A DNA stretch of 41,041 nt from the NCBI GenBank assembly GCA_003979345.1, contig RYVZ01000006.1, positions 1 through 41,041 on the forward strand. The letters run 5' to 3'. Every line of letters starts with the position of its first letter. Position 1 is the stretch's first letter. Shown here in pieces: positions 33,737 through 40,932 of this stretch. The notes under the pieces are model-generated. The model was not told the DNA's origin. It was given only the letters and a program-made list of their open reading frames with translations, and did not search any database. Source of the stretch: Lachnospiraceae bacterium. GTDB taxonomy: Bacteria; Bacillota; Clostridia; Lachnospirales; Lachnospiraceae. The position numbers and the translations under genes are program-made.

Positions 33737-34237
33737 TTGGCAGGTCATATTTCGATTAAGGATGAATGCGGGGTAATCAGGCATCTTCAGAAGCTGGCTT
33801 CTACGGATTTTGGATGCGAGCACTGTGCCGTGGCGATTGCCGACGAGGCGGATGCGGGGTGCAGGATTTATTCTTACTGCATGGTGCAGGAGGTCGGCGG
33901 CGAAACCAATAGCAATTTTTCGATACTTCCTCGCAAGGTGAGTTATGCGCTTTTGCACTTATGCAGGAAAAAGAAAGCGGTTCCCGTGATTCTACACACG
34001 CACATTATGGGATATGAATACGCGGACCCGCTCGGATTTTCCCCGCAGGACGAGGAGTTTGCCGAACGGTTTATTATGACTGCAAAGCGAATGGGAAATA
34101 TTCCGGGCTGCGCATTCATTGTGATGAACGGGGCGGAGCTTGATGAACTCGAAGAAGTGATGGCAGGCGGTTGCGGATGCCGCGATGCAGCATGTGCAGG
34201 GGCGTGCTCCGGTAAGGGGCAGACCTCGAAAGAGTAA
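33737..34237 (+). CDS. JAB/MPN-like putative metalloprotease with Cys-rich tail
   Basis: A 166-residue soluble protein. The stretch VPVILHTHIMGYEYADPLGF followed by SPQDEEF gives HxH, then Ser and Asp in the order of a JAMM zinc site. The spacing between HTH and SPQD is 12 residues, longer than in typical JAB proteins, so activity is uncertain. The segment AFIVMNG after it also fits the fold. The last 26 residues are Cys- and Gly-rich (GGCGCRDAACAGACSG), possibly another metal site. No ATG is available; TTG at 33737 just after GGGGAGG is the best start, with very short spacing. It is divergent from the double-HTH gene and 124 bases before an ABC exporter. The family call rests on the motif alone. 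Confidence 0.6.
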   Translation: MAGHISIKDECGVIRHLQKLASTDFGCEHCAVAIADEADAGCRIYSYCMVQEVGGETNSNFSILPRKVSYALLHLCRKKKAVPVILHTHIMGYEYADPLGFSPQDEEFAERFIMTAKRMGNIPGCAFIVMNGAELDELEEVMAGGCGCRDAACAGACSGKGQTSKE

Positions 34238-34263
34238 CCGGTGAAGAAATGTTGTACAGAGCC

Positions 34264-34322
34264 AAAAACACAATGAGGGATGGCTCCTCGCAATCTATTG
34301 AGGGGTCATGTCTCGTGTTTTT
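34264..34322 (+). terminator. Two-tier hairpin, likely terminator after the JAB-like gene
   Basis: AAAAACAC (34264-34271) pairs with GTGTTTTT (34315-34322). Inside, GGCTCCTC (34282-34289) and GAGGGGTC (34300-34307) form an 8-bp stem with two G-U pairs. The outer arm ends in five T. It sits between the JAB-like gene and the ABC exporter, so it could terminate or attenuate. Confidence 0.55.
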
Positions 34323-34361
34323 ATGTTCAAAGGGCAGTCAATTTGTGAAGGAGACAGAAAT

Positions 34362-35954
34362 ATGAAAACTCTGACAAAAAAGGGGAAGGCTTATCTGATA
34401 CTGGCATGTCTGCTTTATGCGGGGGAATCCGTGGCGCTTGCCGTCATGGCGTACATAGACGGGAAATTGATCGAATATGCGGAAGCGGGGCGGATGCGGA
34501 CGATGCTGTGGATGATCGGCTTGTCGGTTCTGCTTGCCGTATCGAGTTACCTGCTGACCGCAGCAGCCACATGGACAAGGCTGCAATTTCTGGCGGACGG
34601 CGTGCTGGGCATGAGATGCGGTATTATGAAAAACATTCTGCGGAGACCCCTTAAGAGTTTTCGCGGCGAAAAGGACGCTTTTTATATCAACCTTTTTATA
34701 ACGGATGTACCGCTATACCGTGATAACGCCCTGAATCAGATTCCGTTTCTGTTTTGTTCTTCAGCAGCTATTATTTCATCCGTAGTAATGTTGTGGAAGT
34801 TGAATATCTGGCTTATGCTGGCGGCGCTCGTGATGGCGGCAGTCCCTTTGGCAGTCACGAAGCCGTTTACGAAATGGGAAGAAAAGAAAATGGAATTATA
34901 CTCTGAAAAGAGTGAAGTGCATACGAATACGCTGAAAGAGACCGTGGAGGGATATGAGACGATCCGCATCGGCTGCGGCGGGGAGCGCTTTTTGAAACGT
35001 TACGAGCAGGCGGCGGAAGGCATTCAAAGAGGGTACTCGGAATCTGAGTTTGTCAGCACAATGAGCTTTCAGACACTGATGAGCGTGGCAGGTCTTTCGT
35101 CGATCGTCTGCATGGGACTCGGAGGATGGCTGGTCGTGAAAGGCGCGCTGACTGCCGGAATGCTGTTTGCGGCTGTCAGATATTTCAGTACTCTTTCCAA
35201 TCATTTTACGAACGCGATCGAATATATGATCCATATCAGAGCGTCTAAAAAGGTTGTTGCGAAGCTGAACAGTCAAAGACAGACGGCGTGCGTTCCGGAC
35301 AGCGGAATCACGATGACGCCGCCGATGGAGGTTTCTTACGATCATGTGGCATTTGCGTTTGGGGAGCGGCAGCTCTACCGCGACTTTTCCTATCGCTTCC
35401 AAGCGGGGGGATGCTATGCGATTGTGGGGGAAAGCGGAAGAGGAAAATCCACCCTCATCAAGCTGCTTCTCAAATATTATGATGATTATTCCGGCAGCAT
35501 CACGCTGGCGGGGCAGGATATTAAAAATCTCTCCGAGGAAGAGATTTATGCGCTGGTAGGAGTGGTGGATCAGGCGCCTTATCTTTTTAACGCGCCCCTG
35601 TATGAAAATATTACGCTGCTTAAGGGGGAACCCGCCAAAGATTCCTCGGAGTATCAGGAGCTTTTGGAACGGCTTGGCATCCGTGCGCTGGCGGAGCGTG
35701 TGAAGGAGGAGCCGCTAGGCGATTTCGGAGACAATATATCCGGCGGAGAGCGCCAGAGGATCGCAGTGGCGAGAGCGCTGATCAGGCGTCCCCAAATATT
35801 GATTTTTGACGAGCCTGCGGCATCGCTTGATCCCGTCACGAGGGACAGCCTGAATGCGTTGATCTTTTCGCTGGAGGGGTATATGCGGATCGTCATTACG
35901 CATGACAGAAGAGAGGAATATCTCTCTCGGTTTGACGGAACTGTGGATCTGTGA
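34362..35954 (+). CDS. ABC transporter, fused permease and ATPase (exporter type)
   Basis: A 530-residue half-transporter. The N-terminal 290 residues hold about six membrane segments (AYLILACLLYAGESVALAVM, then LWMIGLSVLLAVSSYLL and others). The ATPase domain has Walker A GESGRGKST (from residue 356), a Q-loop at VVDQAP, the signature ISGGERQRIAVARAL, Walker B ILIFDEPAASLD and the switch histidine in IVITHDRR. The order fits type IV exporters of lipids, peptides or drugs; it would act as a dimer. The ATG at 34362 follows AAGGAG with eight bases of spacing; an in-frame ATG at 34308 lies within the preceding hairpin. The substrate is unknown. The neighbouring regulator suggests an exported signal or toxic compound. 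Confidence 0.9.
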   Translation: MKTLTKKGKAYLILACLLYAGESVALAVMAYIDGKLIEYAEAGRMRTMLWMIGLSVLLAVSSYLLTAAATWTRLQFLADGVLGMRCGIMKNILRRPLKSFRGEKDAFYINLFITDVPLYRDNALNQIPFLFCSSAAIISSVVMLWKLNIWLMLAALVMAAVPLAVTKPFTKWEEKKMELYSEKSEVHTNTLKETVEGYETIRIGCGGERFLKRYEQAAEGIQRGYSESEFVSTMSFQTLMSVAGLSSIVCMGLGGWLVVKGALTAGMLFAAVRYFSTLSNHFTNAIEYMIHIRASKKVVAKLNSQRQTACVPDSGITMTPPMEVSYDHVAFAFGERQLYRDFSYRFQAGGCYAIVGESGRGKSTLIKLLLKYYDDYSGSITLAGQDIKNLSEEEIYALVGVVDQAPYLFNAPLYENITLLKGEPAKDSSEYQELLERLGIRALAERVKEEPLGDFGDNISGGERQRIAVARALIRRPQILIFDEPAASLDPVTRDSLNALIFSLEGYMRIVITHDRREEYLSRFDGTVDL

Positions 35955-36005
35955 GCGCCTTTATCCGTGCTCCTGTTTTTGCGATTCTGTATTTTTTTGA
36001 AAAAG

Positions 36006-36055
36006 AATGCTTTTCCCGATCGGATGTGATAAAATCGATTGGGAAAAGCATTTTG
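36006..36055. terminator. Strong terminator hairpin after the ABC exporter
   Basis: A 17-position stem is formed by 36006-36022 and 36036-36052: AATGCTTTTCCC pairs perfectly with GGGAAAAGCATT, then GATCG with CGATT including one G-U pair. It is followed by TTTTGC on the + strand and preceded by an A-rich run, so it could work in both directions. Confidence 0.8.
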
Positions 36056-36108
36056 CATAGGATCGTTACAAATGCATATCATGAATGTCAGCACGGAGGT
36101 CCCGAACG

Positions 36109-36192
36109 GCGTTTGCGAAATGGTATTTGTGAAATGGTAATTGTGAAACGGCGTTTGCGAAATAGCGTTTGCGAAATGCTGTCTGTGAAACG
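36109..36192. repeat. Non-coding 14-bp tandem repeat, six copies
   Basis: Six units of exactly 14 bases start at 36109, 36123, 36137, 36151, 36165 and 36179. The consensus is about GCGTTTGCGAAATG; units 1 and 5 are identical, and the last is the most diverged. The array lies between the terminator and the PHP gene, ending 58 bases before the start codon. The period is not a multiple of three. Confidence 0.93.
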
Positions 36193-36249
36193 AAAAGGCA
36201 CGCAAAAGTCCGATGCAGATAGAGGCGGAACAGAGGAGAGAGACAGATT

Positions 36250-37029
36250 ATGAAGTTTGACATGCACTGCCATACGAAAGAGGGTTCGATCGATGCGAAG
36301 GTGGATTTGGAAAATTATGTGAAAAATCTGGTGTCTCTCGGCTATGACGGCATGCTTGTGACGGATCACAACTCCTATCGCGGACACGATCAATGGGAAA
36401 AGCTGCGGACAAGGCTTACGGCGGCTGCGGGCAGGTCGTTTGTCGTGCTGCGCGGAATTGAATATGATACGCGGGATGCGGGACATATGATTGTAATACT
36501 GCCGGAGCGGGAGCATACGCGTATGCTGGAGGTGCGCGGCTTGAAAGGAAAACAGCTCATTCGGCGCGTACACGGTCTGGGCGGGATCATCGGACCGGCG
36601 CATCCGTACGGGAACGGTTTTTTTGCGCTGATGAATACGCGTCTCGGAAAGAAGAATGAATCGCTGATGAACAGCATGGATTTTGTCGAGAGTTTTAATG
36701 CCTGCGTCACGCCGCTGCAGAACAGACTGGCGAAACGGCTTGCGGTGAAGTACCAGAAGCCGGAGTTTGGCGGCTCGGACGCGCACCGCCCTGAGGTGAT
36801 CGGCTCGGCGTTTACGGAGATTGACGCCCAAATACATGACAATGACGATCTGATCCATGCGGTCCGTATGCGGGTACCGATGATCGCTGACGGAGACTGG
36901 GAGGACCGGGTAAGAAAAAAACAGAAAAAGATCGTCGAGGAGCTTGCCGTGATCGGATATTGGATCTACAATAAAGTATTTGCGGGCTTAAACGTATTTC
37001 GCAGAAGAAAATATGCGAAGCTGATGTGA
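36250..37029 (+). CDS. PHP-domain metal-dependent phosphoesterase
   Basis: A 259-residue cytosolic protein of the PHP family, which uses a cluster of metal ions to hydrolyse phosphoesters. Metal-binding motifs appear in order: HCH at residues 6-8, TDHNSYRGH near 38-46, the Glu in RGIEYDTRDAGH, HPYGNGF near 118, and GGSDAHRPEVIG near 175. These match TrpH-like stand-alone PHP proteins. The last 40 residues are basic and include a hydrophobic stretch (LAVIGYWIYNKVFAGLNVF), possibly a membrane-associating helix. The ATG follows a GAGGAGAG site. It is preceded by a 14-bp tandem repeat array. The natural substrate is unknown, and no partner gene is obvious. Confidence 0.88.
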   Translation: MKFDMHCHTKEGSIDAKVDLENYVKNLVSLGYDGMLVTDHNSYRGHDQWEKLRTRLTAAAGRSFVVLRGIEYDTRDAGHMIVILPEREHTRMLEVRGLKGKQLIRRVHGLGGIIGPAHPYGNGFFALMNTRLGKKNESLMNSMDFVESFNACVTPLQNRLAKRLAVKYQKPEFGGSDAHRPEVIGSAFTEIDAQIHDNDDLIHAVRMRVPMIADGDWEDRVRKKQKKIVEELAVIGYWIYNKVFAGLNVFRRRKYAKLM

Positions 37030-37120
37030 ACGATTAGAAGAAGGCGGGAAAATCATAAATGTGGACGAACCGATATGACATCGCAGGTCTGCGGTGCGAA
37101 TTGGGATTGAAATAAATAAA

Positions 37121-37193
37121 TCTGCACAGACTAAATACCTGAGAATGGGGATGGCTTACCGTTCCTGCTTCTAAAGGAGAGAGGCTGTGCAGA
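37121..37193 (+). promoter_or_regulatory. Inverted repeat that covers the spoVAA start codon
   Basis: TCTGCACAG (37121-37129) is the exact complement of CTGTGCAGA (37185-37193), which contains the GTG start codon at 37187. Folding in the mRNA would close a 55-base loop holding the AAAGGAGAG ribosome site. It may limit translation initiation. No sporulation promoter was identified in the 157 bases upstream of spoVAA. Confidence 0.5.
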
Positions 37194-38050
37194 CTTTTTA
37201 TTTGAAGGCGGAAGAAAAAGTAGAATTGGAGAATGCCCGTGTCAGGATGTCGGATGTGGCTGAAATCCTGTGTGAAGATGATGGTATGCAGAGTCAGGCG
37301 CGCGAACTGATCGTGTATTGTTTTTCTGAAAAAAACCGCGCAGTCATAGATGTGCTGCATCTGATCAGAATTTTGCAGGAGAAGTTTCCGGGAAGCAGGA
37401 TCGTCAGCCTCGGAGCGGGGGACGTGCTTGTGGAACGGCGGACGGGGAAGCCGCATCCGGTGTGGGAGAAGGTGAAGATTGCCCTGATCGCGCTGCTTAG
37501 TTTTTTCGGCGCTGCGTTTACGATTATGGCGTTTCATAATGATATCAGCATCGAAGATATTTTTTCTAAAGTTTATGAGCTCGTCACGGGAATGGAATCG
37601 GACGGGCTGACAGTGCTGGAAATTTCTTATTCGATCGGACTTTCCGCAGGAATCATTCTTTTCTTTAATCATATCGGGACAAGAAGGATCACGAAAGATC
37701 CTACGCCGATTGAAGTGCAGATGCGCCAGTATGAAAGTGACGTCGTGACGGCGCTTGTGGAAAATGCAAACCGTGAGCAGTCGCATGCAGGAGAGGAAAA
37801 CGGGGCAAAGGGAATAGGGTCGCCACGGGCAGGAGAAGAAGGCGGGGCAAAGGGAAAAGGGTCGTCACGGCAAGGAGAGGAAAACGGGGCAAAGGGAATA
37901 GGGTCGCTAGGGGCAGGAGAAGAAGGCAGGGCAAAGGGAATAGGGTCGTCACGGCAAGAGGAAAGCGGAGCAAAGGAAAAAGGGTCGCCAGGGGCAGGTG
38001 GAAAATGCGGAAAAGGACAGGGGCGCCGCAGGCAGAAAGCGGAAACATAA
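37187..38050 (+). CDS. spoVAA: Stage V sporulation protein AA with repetitive C-terminal tail
   Basis: A 287-residue membrane protein of the SpoVA system, which loads dipicolinic acid into the developing spore. The conserved core includes VYELVTGMESDGLTVLEISY, SIGLSAGIILFFNHIGTRRI and KDPTPIEVQMRQYE. Two membrane segments are near residues 95-120 and 145-165. After about residue 200 the family core ends. An 85-residue tail of five tandem 14-residue units (GEENGAKGIGSPRA and variants) and a basic end follows. It starts with GTG after AAAGGAGAG, within an inverted repeat. spoVAB follows 100 bases later; no gene is seen in that gap. In Bacillus subtilis spoVAA directly follows sigF, whereas here about 5.3 kb lie between them. 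Confidence 0.93.
   Translation: MQTFYLKAEEKVELENARVRMSDVAEILCEDDGMQSQARELIVYCFSEKNRAVIDVLHLIRILQEKFPGSRIVSLGAGDVLVERRTGKPHPVWEKVKIALIALLSFFGAAFTIMAFHNDISIEDIFSKVYELVTGMESDGLTVLEISYSIGLSAGIILFFNHIGTRRITKDPTPIEVQMRQYESDVVTALVENANREQSHAGEENGAKGIGSPRAGEEGGAKGKGSSRQGEENGAKGIGSLGAGEEGRAKGIGSSRQEESGAKEKGSPGAGGKCGKGQGRRRQKAET
37787..37993. repeat. Coding minisatellite in spoVAA, 42 bp x about 5
   Basis: Units start at 37787, 37829, 37871, 37913 and 37955; the fifth lacks three bases. Units 1 and 3, and units 2 and 4, are most alike, which suggests duplication of an 84-bp pair. The period keeps the reading frame and encodes the 14-residue Gly/Glu/Lys repeat in the tail of SpoVAA. Confidence 0.93.
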
Positions 38051-38150
38051 CAGACAAGCAGAAGCGGCCTCAAGATAGAAAAGAAAGCATGACTGCGGGC
38101 AGCAGGACAGGAACGGAAAAAATACATGAGGACGGCGGGGAGGAACGGTA

Positions 38151-38612
38151 GTGGAACAAGTATTACTGGTGGTACTCGGTCTGAGTTTCGGAGTGTTTAC
38201 GGCAGGCGGCGTATTTACGACAGTCATTGTTGTGGCGCTGATCCCGCGCTTTGCCGCCCGCTTTCATACGGCATATAAAATAGAATTCTATGAGGAGTGG
38301 ATTGTCGCGGGCGCGATCGCCGGCGGCATTTTCGGCGTGTATTCCCACCTATGGACAACGTCCGCATGGGACGAACGAAGCACAGTAATGAGGTGGACAG
38401 GTGTTGCCGCCGTTATCATCTGGGGCTTTTTTACAGGGATGTTTGTCGGGTGCCTGGCGCTTGCCATAGAGGAAATGCTGGGTGGAATTCCGGTGTTTGC
38501 CCGCCGTGTGCATCTGCGTAAAGGTCTCGGCATCATTATTCTTTCTATCGCGCTCGCGAAACTTGCCGGTTCCCTGTATTATTTCTATTTTCAACTCTAT
38601 GACGGATTATGA
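38151..38612 (+). CDS. spoVAB: Stage V sporulation protein AB
   Basis: A 153-residue protein with about four membrane segments, including VLLVVLGLSFGVFTAGGVFT at the N-terminus and AAVIIWGFFTGMFVGCLALA in the middle. The segments IPRFAARFHTAYKIEFYEEW and IPVFARRVHLRKGLGIIIL match SpoVAB. It starts with GTG at 38151 after GGGGAGG. It acts with SpoVAA in the forespore membrane. The downstream genes expected in Bacillus (spoVAC, spoVAD and so on) are not present; a metal-efflux operon follows instead. The 190 bases after it hold a T-rich stretch and the promoter of that operon. Confidence 0.92.
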   Translation: MEQVLLVVLGLSFGVFTAGGVFTTVIVVALIPRFAARFHTAYKIEFYEEWIVAGAIAGGIFGVYSHLWTTSAWDERSTVMRWTGVAAVIIWGFFTGMFVGCLALAIEEMLGGIPVFARRVHLRKGLGIIILSIALAKLAGSLYYFYFQLYDGL

Positions 38613-38691
38613 ATGCATGAGGGATCTGTCATAAAAAAGTCACTTGTACATTTTGCAATCTTTCGTTTTTTTTATTTTTATACAAAAACCC

Positions 38692-38725
38692 TTGACAAAC
38701 AATTAAACATATGCTTAAATGTTTA
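38692..38725 (+). promoter_or_regulatory. Strong promoter with overlapping palindromic operator
   Basis: TTGACA (38692-38697) and TTAAAT (38715-38720) are separated by 17 bases. TAAACAT (38704-38710) and ATGTTTA (38719-38725) form a perfect inverted repeat with an 8-base gap that covers the -10 hexamer. Operators of ArsR/SmtB-type metal sensors are AT-rich palindromes placed like this, so metal-controlled repression is likely. No such sensor gene is in the window. Confidence 0.75.
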
Positions 38726-38802
38726 CAACAAGATGATAGAGACATAAGAACCTATCTATTAGATCAAAAAATGGATCAAAGAAAAGAAGGGTGGATGCAG
38801 AC

Positions 38803-39024
38803 ATGAAAAAAACATATCAGATCGAGGTAGACTGTGCGGCGTGCGCGCTTAAGATGGAGGAAGCCGCGAAAAAGGTCGCGGGAGTGAAGGAAGCGACGGT
38901 TTCCTTTATGACTCAGAAGATGAAGGTAGAATTTGATGACGGAGCGGATGAGAAAACAACGATGAAGGCGGTTGTTAAGGCATGCAAAAAAGTAGAGGAC
39001 GATTGCGAAATCATTTTGGAATGA
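38803..39024 (+). CDS. Free-standing HMA heavy-metal-binding protein
   Basis: A 73-residue protein that is a single heavy-metal-associated domain with the expected beta-alpha-beta pattern. The metal-binding CxxC motif is CAAC in VDCAACALKMEEAAKKVAGV (residues 8-27). The ATG at 38803 follows AAGGGTGG; a GTG four codons upstream overlaps that site. The acidic end (VEDDCEIILE) is unlike copper chaperones and fits Zn/Cd/Pb handling. It lies 39 bases before the P-type ATPase gene, under the promoter at 38,692. It probably delivers metal to that ATPase, which lacks its own HMA domain. Confidence 0.92.
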   Translation: MKKTYQIEVDCAACALKMEEAAKKVAGVKEATVSFMTQKMKVEFDDGADEKTTMKAVVKACKKVEDDCEIILE

Positions 39025-39063
39025 ACATGAGCGGCTTTAGCAGGCTGGTCAGGGAGGATTATT

Positions 39064-40929
39064 ATGAATAAAAAACAAAAAAGGGTATTGCTGCGTATCA
39101 TCATAACGGCAGTTTTGATGGCTGTGCTGACGGTACTGCCGATTGACGGCAGGATCAAGACAGTACTTTATCTGGTTCCGTATATGGTGATCGGTTATGA
39201 TATCCTGCGCAAAGCATTTTTGGGTATGATCCACGGACAGGTATTTGATGAGAATTTTCTGATGGCAATAGCAACGGTCGGCGCGATCGGGATCGGTGAG
39301 ATGTTCGAGGGCGTTGCAGTTATGCTTTTTTATCAGATCGGAGAGCTGTTTCAGAGCTGTGCGGTTGGAAGAAGCCGCAGGAATATTACGGCACTGATGG
39401 ATATAAGGCCTGATTATGCCAATATTGAACAGGACGGAGAATTAACGCAGATCGATCCTGATGAGGTGCCGACCGGTACGGTCATTGTGATAAAGCCGGG
39501 GGAAAAAGTACCGATAGACGGTGTGATCATTGAAGGTGAAACATCCCTGAATACCAGTGCGCTGACCGGGGAGAGCATACCGCGGGAAGCGAAACAGGGC
39601 GATGGGGTCATCAGCGGATGTGTGAACCTAAACGGCCTGATCAGAGTGCGCACAACAAAGGAATTTGGAGAATCAACGGTATCGAAAATTTTAGATCTGG
39701 TAGAGAACTCCAGCATGAAAAAGTCGCGCTCTGAAAATTTCATCACCCGTTTCGCCAAAATATATACACCCGCAGTCTGCCTTGGCGCCGTGCTGCTGGC
39801 AATCGTTCCGCCTTTTATACAGCTTCTTTTTGGCGGCGGGAACGCTGACTGGCTCGTGTGGTTTACAAGGGCACTGACTTTTTTAGTCATTAGCTGTCCC
39901 TGCGCGTTGGTAATCTCAATACCGTTAAGCTTTTTCGGCGGTATTGGCGGCGCGTCCGCCCGCGGGATTCTTGTAAAGGGTTCCAATTATTTAGAGGCGC
40001 TTGCGCGGACGGGAATCGTCGTGTTTGATAAAACGGGGACAATGACCAAGGGAGTCTTTGAAGTTGTAAGCGTTAAAGCGCAGGGGGTGAGTGATGAGAT
40101 GCTGCTTCATTATGCGGCGTACGCCGAGAGCTATTCCACACACCCGATCGCTGAGAGCCTGCGCAGGGCGTATGGAAAGAGTATTGATACGGCGCTGGTG
40201 AGTGAGGTGGAAGAGATCAGCGGTCATGGCATAACGGCAAACATAGACGGGAAAACGGTTGCTGCCGGGAACCGCAGATTGATGGAACGCCTGCACATTT
40301 CCTGCGCTGAGAGCGACGCCGCAGGTACGGAAGTGCATCTTGCACTGGACGGTTCCTATATCGGGTGTATCCTGATCGCGGATGTATTAAAGCCGACGGC
40401 AGCAGAGGCTGTCCGCGCGCTTTCGGCGGCCGGGGTGCGCAAGACGGTGATGCTGACCGGAGACTCTGAAAAAGCGGCAACTGCCATTGCTGCGGAACTG
40501 AAGGTGGATGAGGTAAAAAGCGGACTTCTGCCGGGCGATAAAGTTGACGAGGTGGAACGGCTGCTGGCAGAGACCGGCAAAAATGAAAAGCTTGTATTTG
40601 TCGGCGACGGCATTAACGACGCACCGGTACTGTCGCGGGCGGATGTCGGTATTGCAATGGGAGCGCTCGGTTCGGATGCCGCGATCGAGGCGGCCGATGT
40701 GGTGCTGATGGACGACGATCCCGCCAAGATCGCGCTGGCAATGCGTATCTCAAGAAAAACGCTTCGGATCGTATATGAAAATATTGTGTTTGCGCTGGCG
40801 GTCAAAGCACTATGTCTTGTGCTTGGCGCATTCGGGGTTGCAAATATGTGGTGGGCGATCTTTGCGGATGTCGGCGTTATGGTGCTTGCAGTGCTCAATG
40901 CGACGCGGGCGCTTGCAATATCGAAATAA
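39064..40929 (+). CDS. P1B-type heavy-metal ATPase (Zn/Cd/Pb efflux), no N-terminal HMA domain
   Basis: A 621-residue membrane pump that uses ATP to export divalent soft metals. Key motifs: TGES in the actuator domain, the transport motif CPC at residues 278-280 (SCPCALVIS), DKTGTMTKG with phosphorylated Asp322, the HP motif in YSTHPIAESL, and GDGINDAPVLSRAD. The CPC motif with KALCLVLGAFG and an Asp-containing last segment (ADVGVMVLAVLNATRAL) points to the Zn/Cd/Pb subgroup. Most relatives carry one or more N-terminal HMA domains; here the protein starts directly at the first membrane helix and the HMA domain is a separate gene. The ATG follows GGGAGG. An intergenic repeat follows the gene. 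Confidence 0.95.
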   Translation: MNKKQKRVLLRIIITAVLMAVLTVLPIDGRIKTVLYLVPYMVIGYDILRKAFLGMIHGQVFDENFLMAIATVGAIGIGEMFEGVAVMLFYQIGELFQSCAVGRSRRNITALMDIRPDYANIEQDGELTQIDPDEVPTGTVIVIKPGEKVPIDGVIIEGETSLNTSALTGESIPREAKQGDGVISGCVNLNGLIRVRTTKEFGESTVSKILDLVENSSMKKSRSENFITRFAKIYTPAVCLGAVLLAIVPPFIQLLFGGGNADWLVWFTRALTFLVISCPCALVISIPLSFFGGIGGASARGILVKGSNYLEALARTGIVVFDKTGTMTKGVFEVVSVKAQGVSDEMLLHYAAYAESYSTHPIAESLRRAYGKSIDTALVSEVEEISGHGITANIDGKTVAAGNRRLMERLHISCAESDAAGTEVHLALDGSYIGCILIADVLKPTAAEAVRALSAAGVRKTVMLTGDSEKAATAIAAELKVDEVKSGLLPGDKVDEVERLLAETGKNEKLVFVGDGINDAPVLSRADVGIAMGALGSDAAIEAADVVLMDDDPAKIALAMRISRKTLRIVYENIVFALAVKALCLVLGAFGVANMWWAIFADVGVMVLAVLNATRALAISK

Positions 40930-40932
40930 GCA

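Noticed and set aside
36109..36192. CRISPR array
   Set aside because: Units of 14 bases are directly abutting with no spacers, and no cas gene is nearby.
31900..37100. Mobile genetic element inserted between sigF and spoVAA
   Set aside because: No transposase, integrase, terminal repeats or attachment duplication could be found; only the synteny break is supported.
38089..38151. Tiny open frame of about 20 codons between spoVAA and spoVAB
   Set aside because: No ribosome site, and the product is an unremarkable Gly/Glu/Arg-rich stretch.
37669..38227. Overlapping - strand frames over the spoVAA repeat
   Set aside because: They arise because the 42-bp repeat stays open in several frames; the predicted peptides are Pro/Phe/Leu repeats without support.
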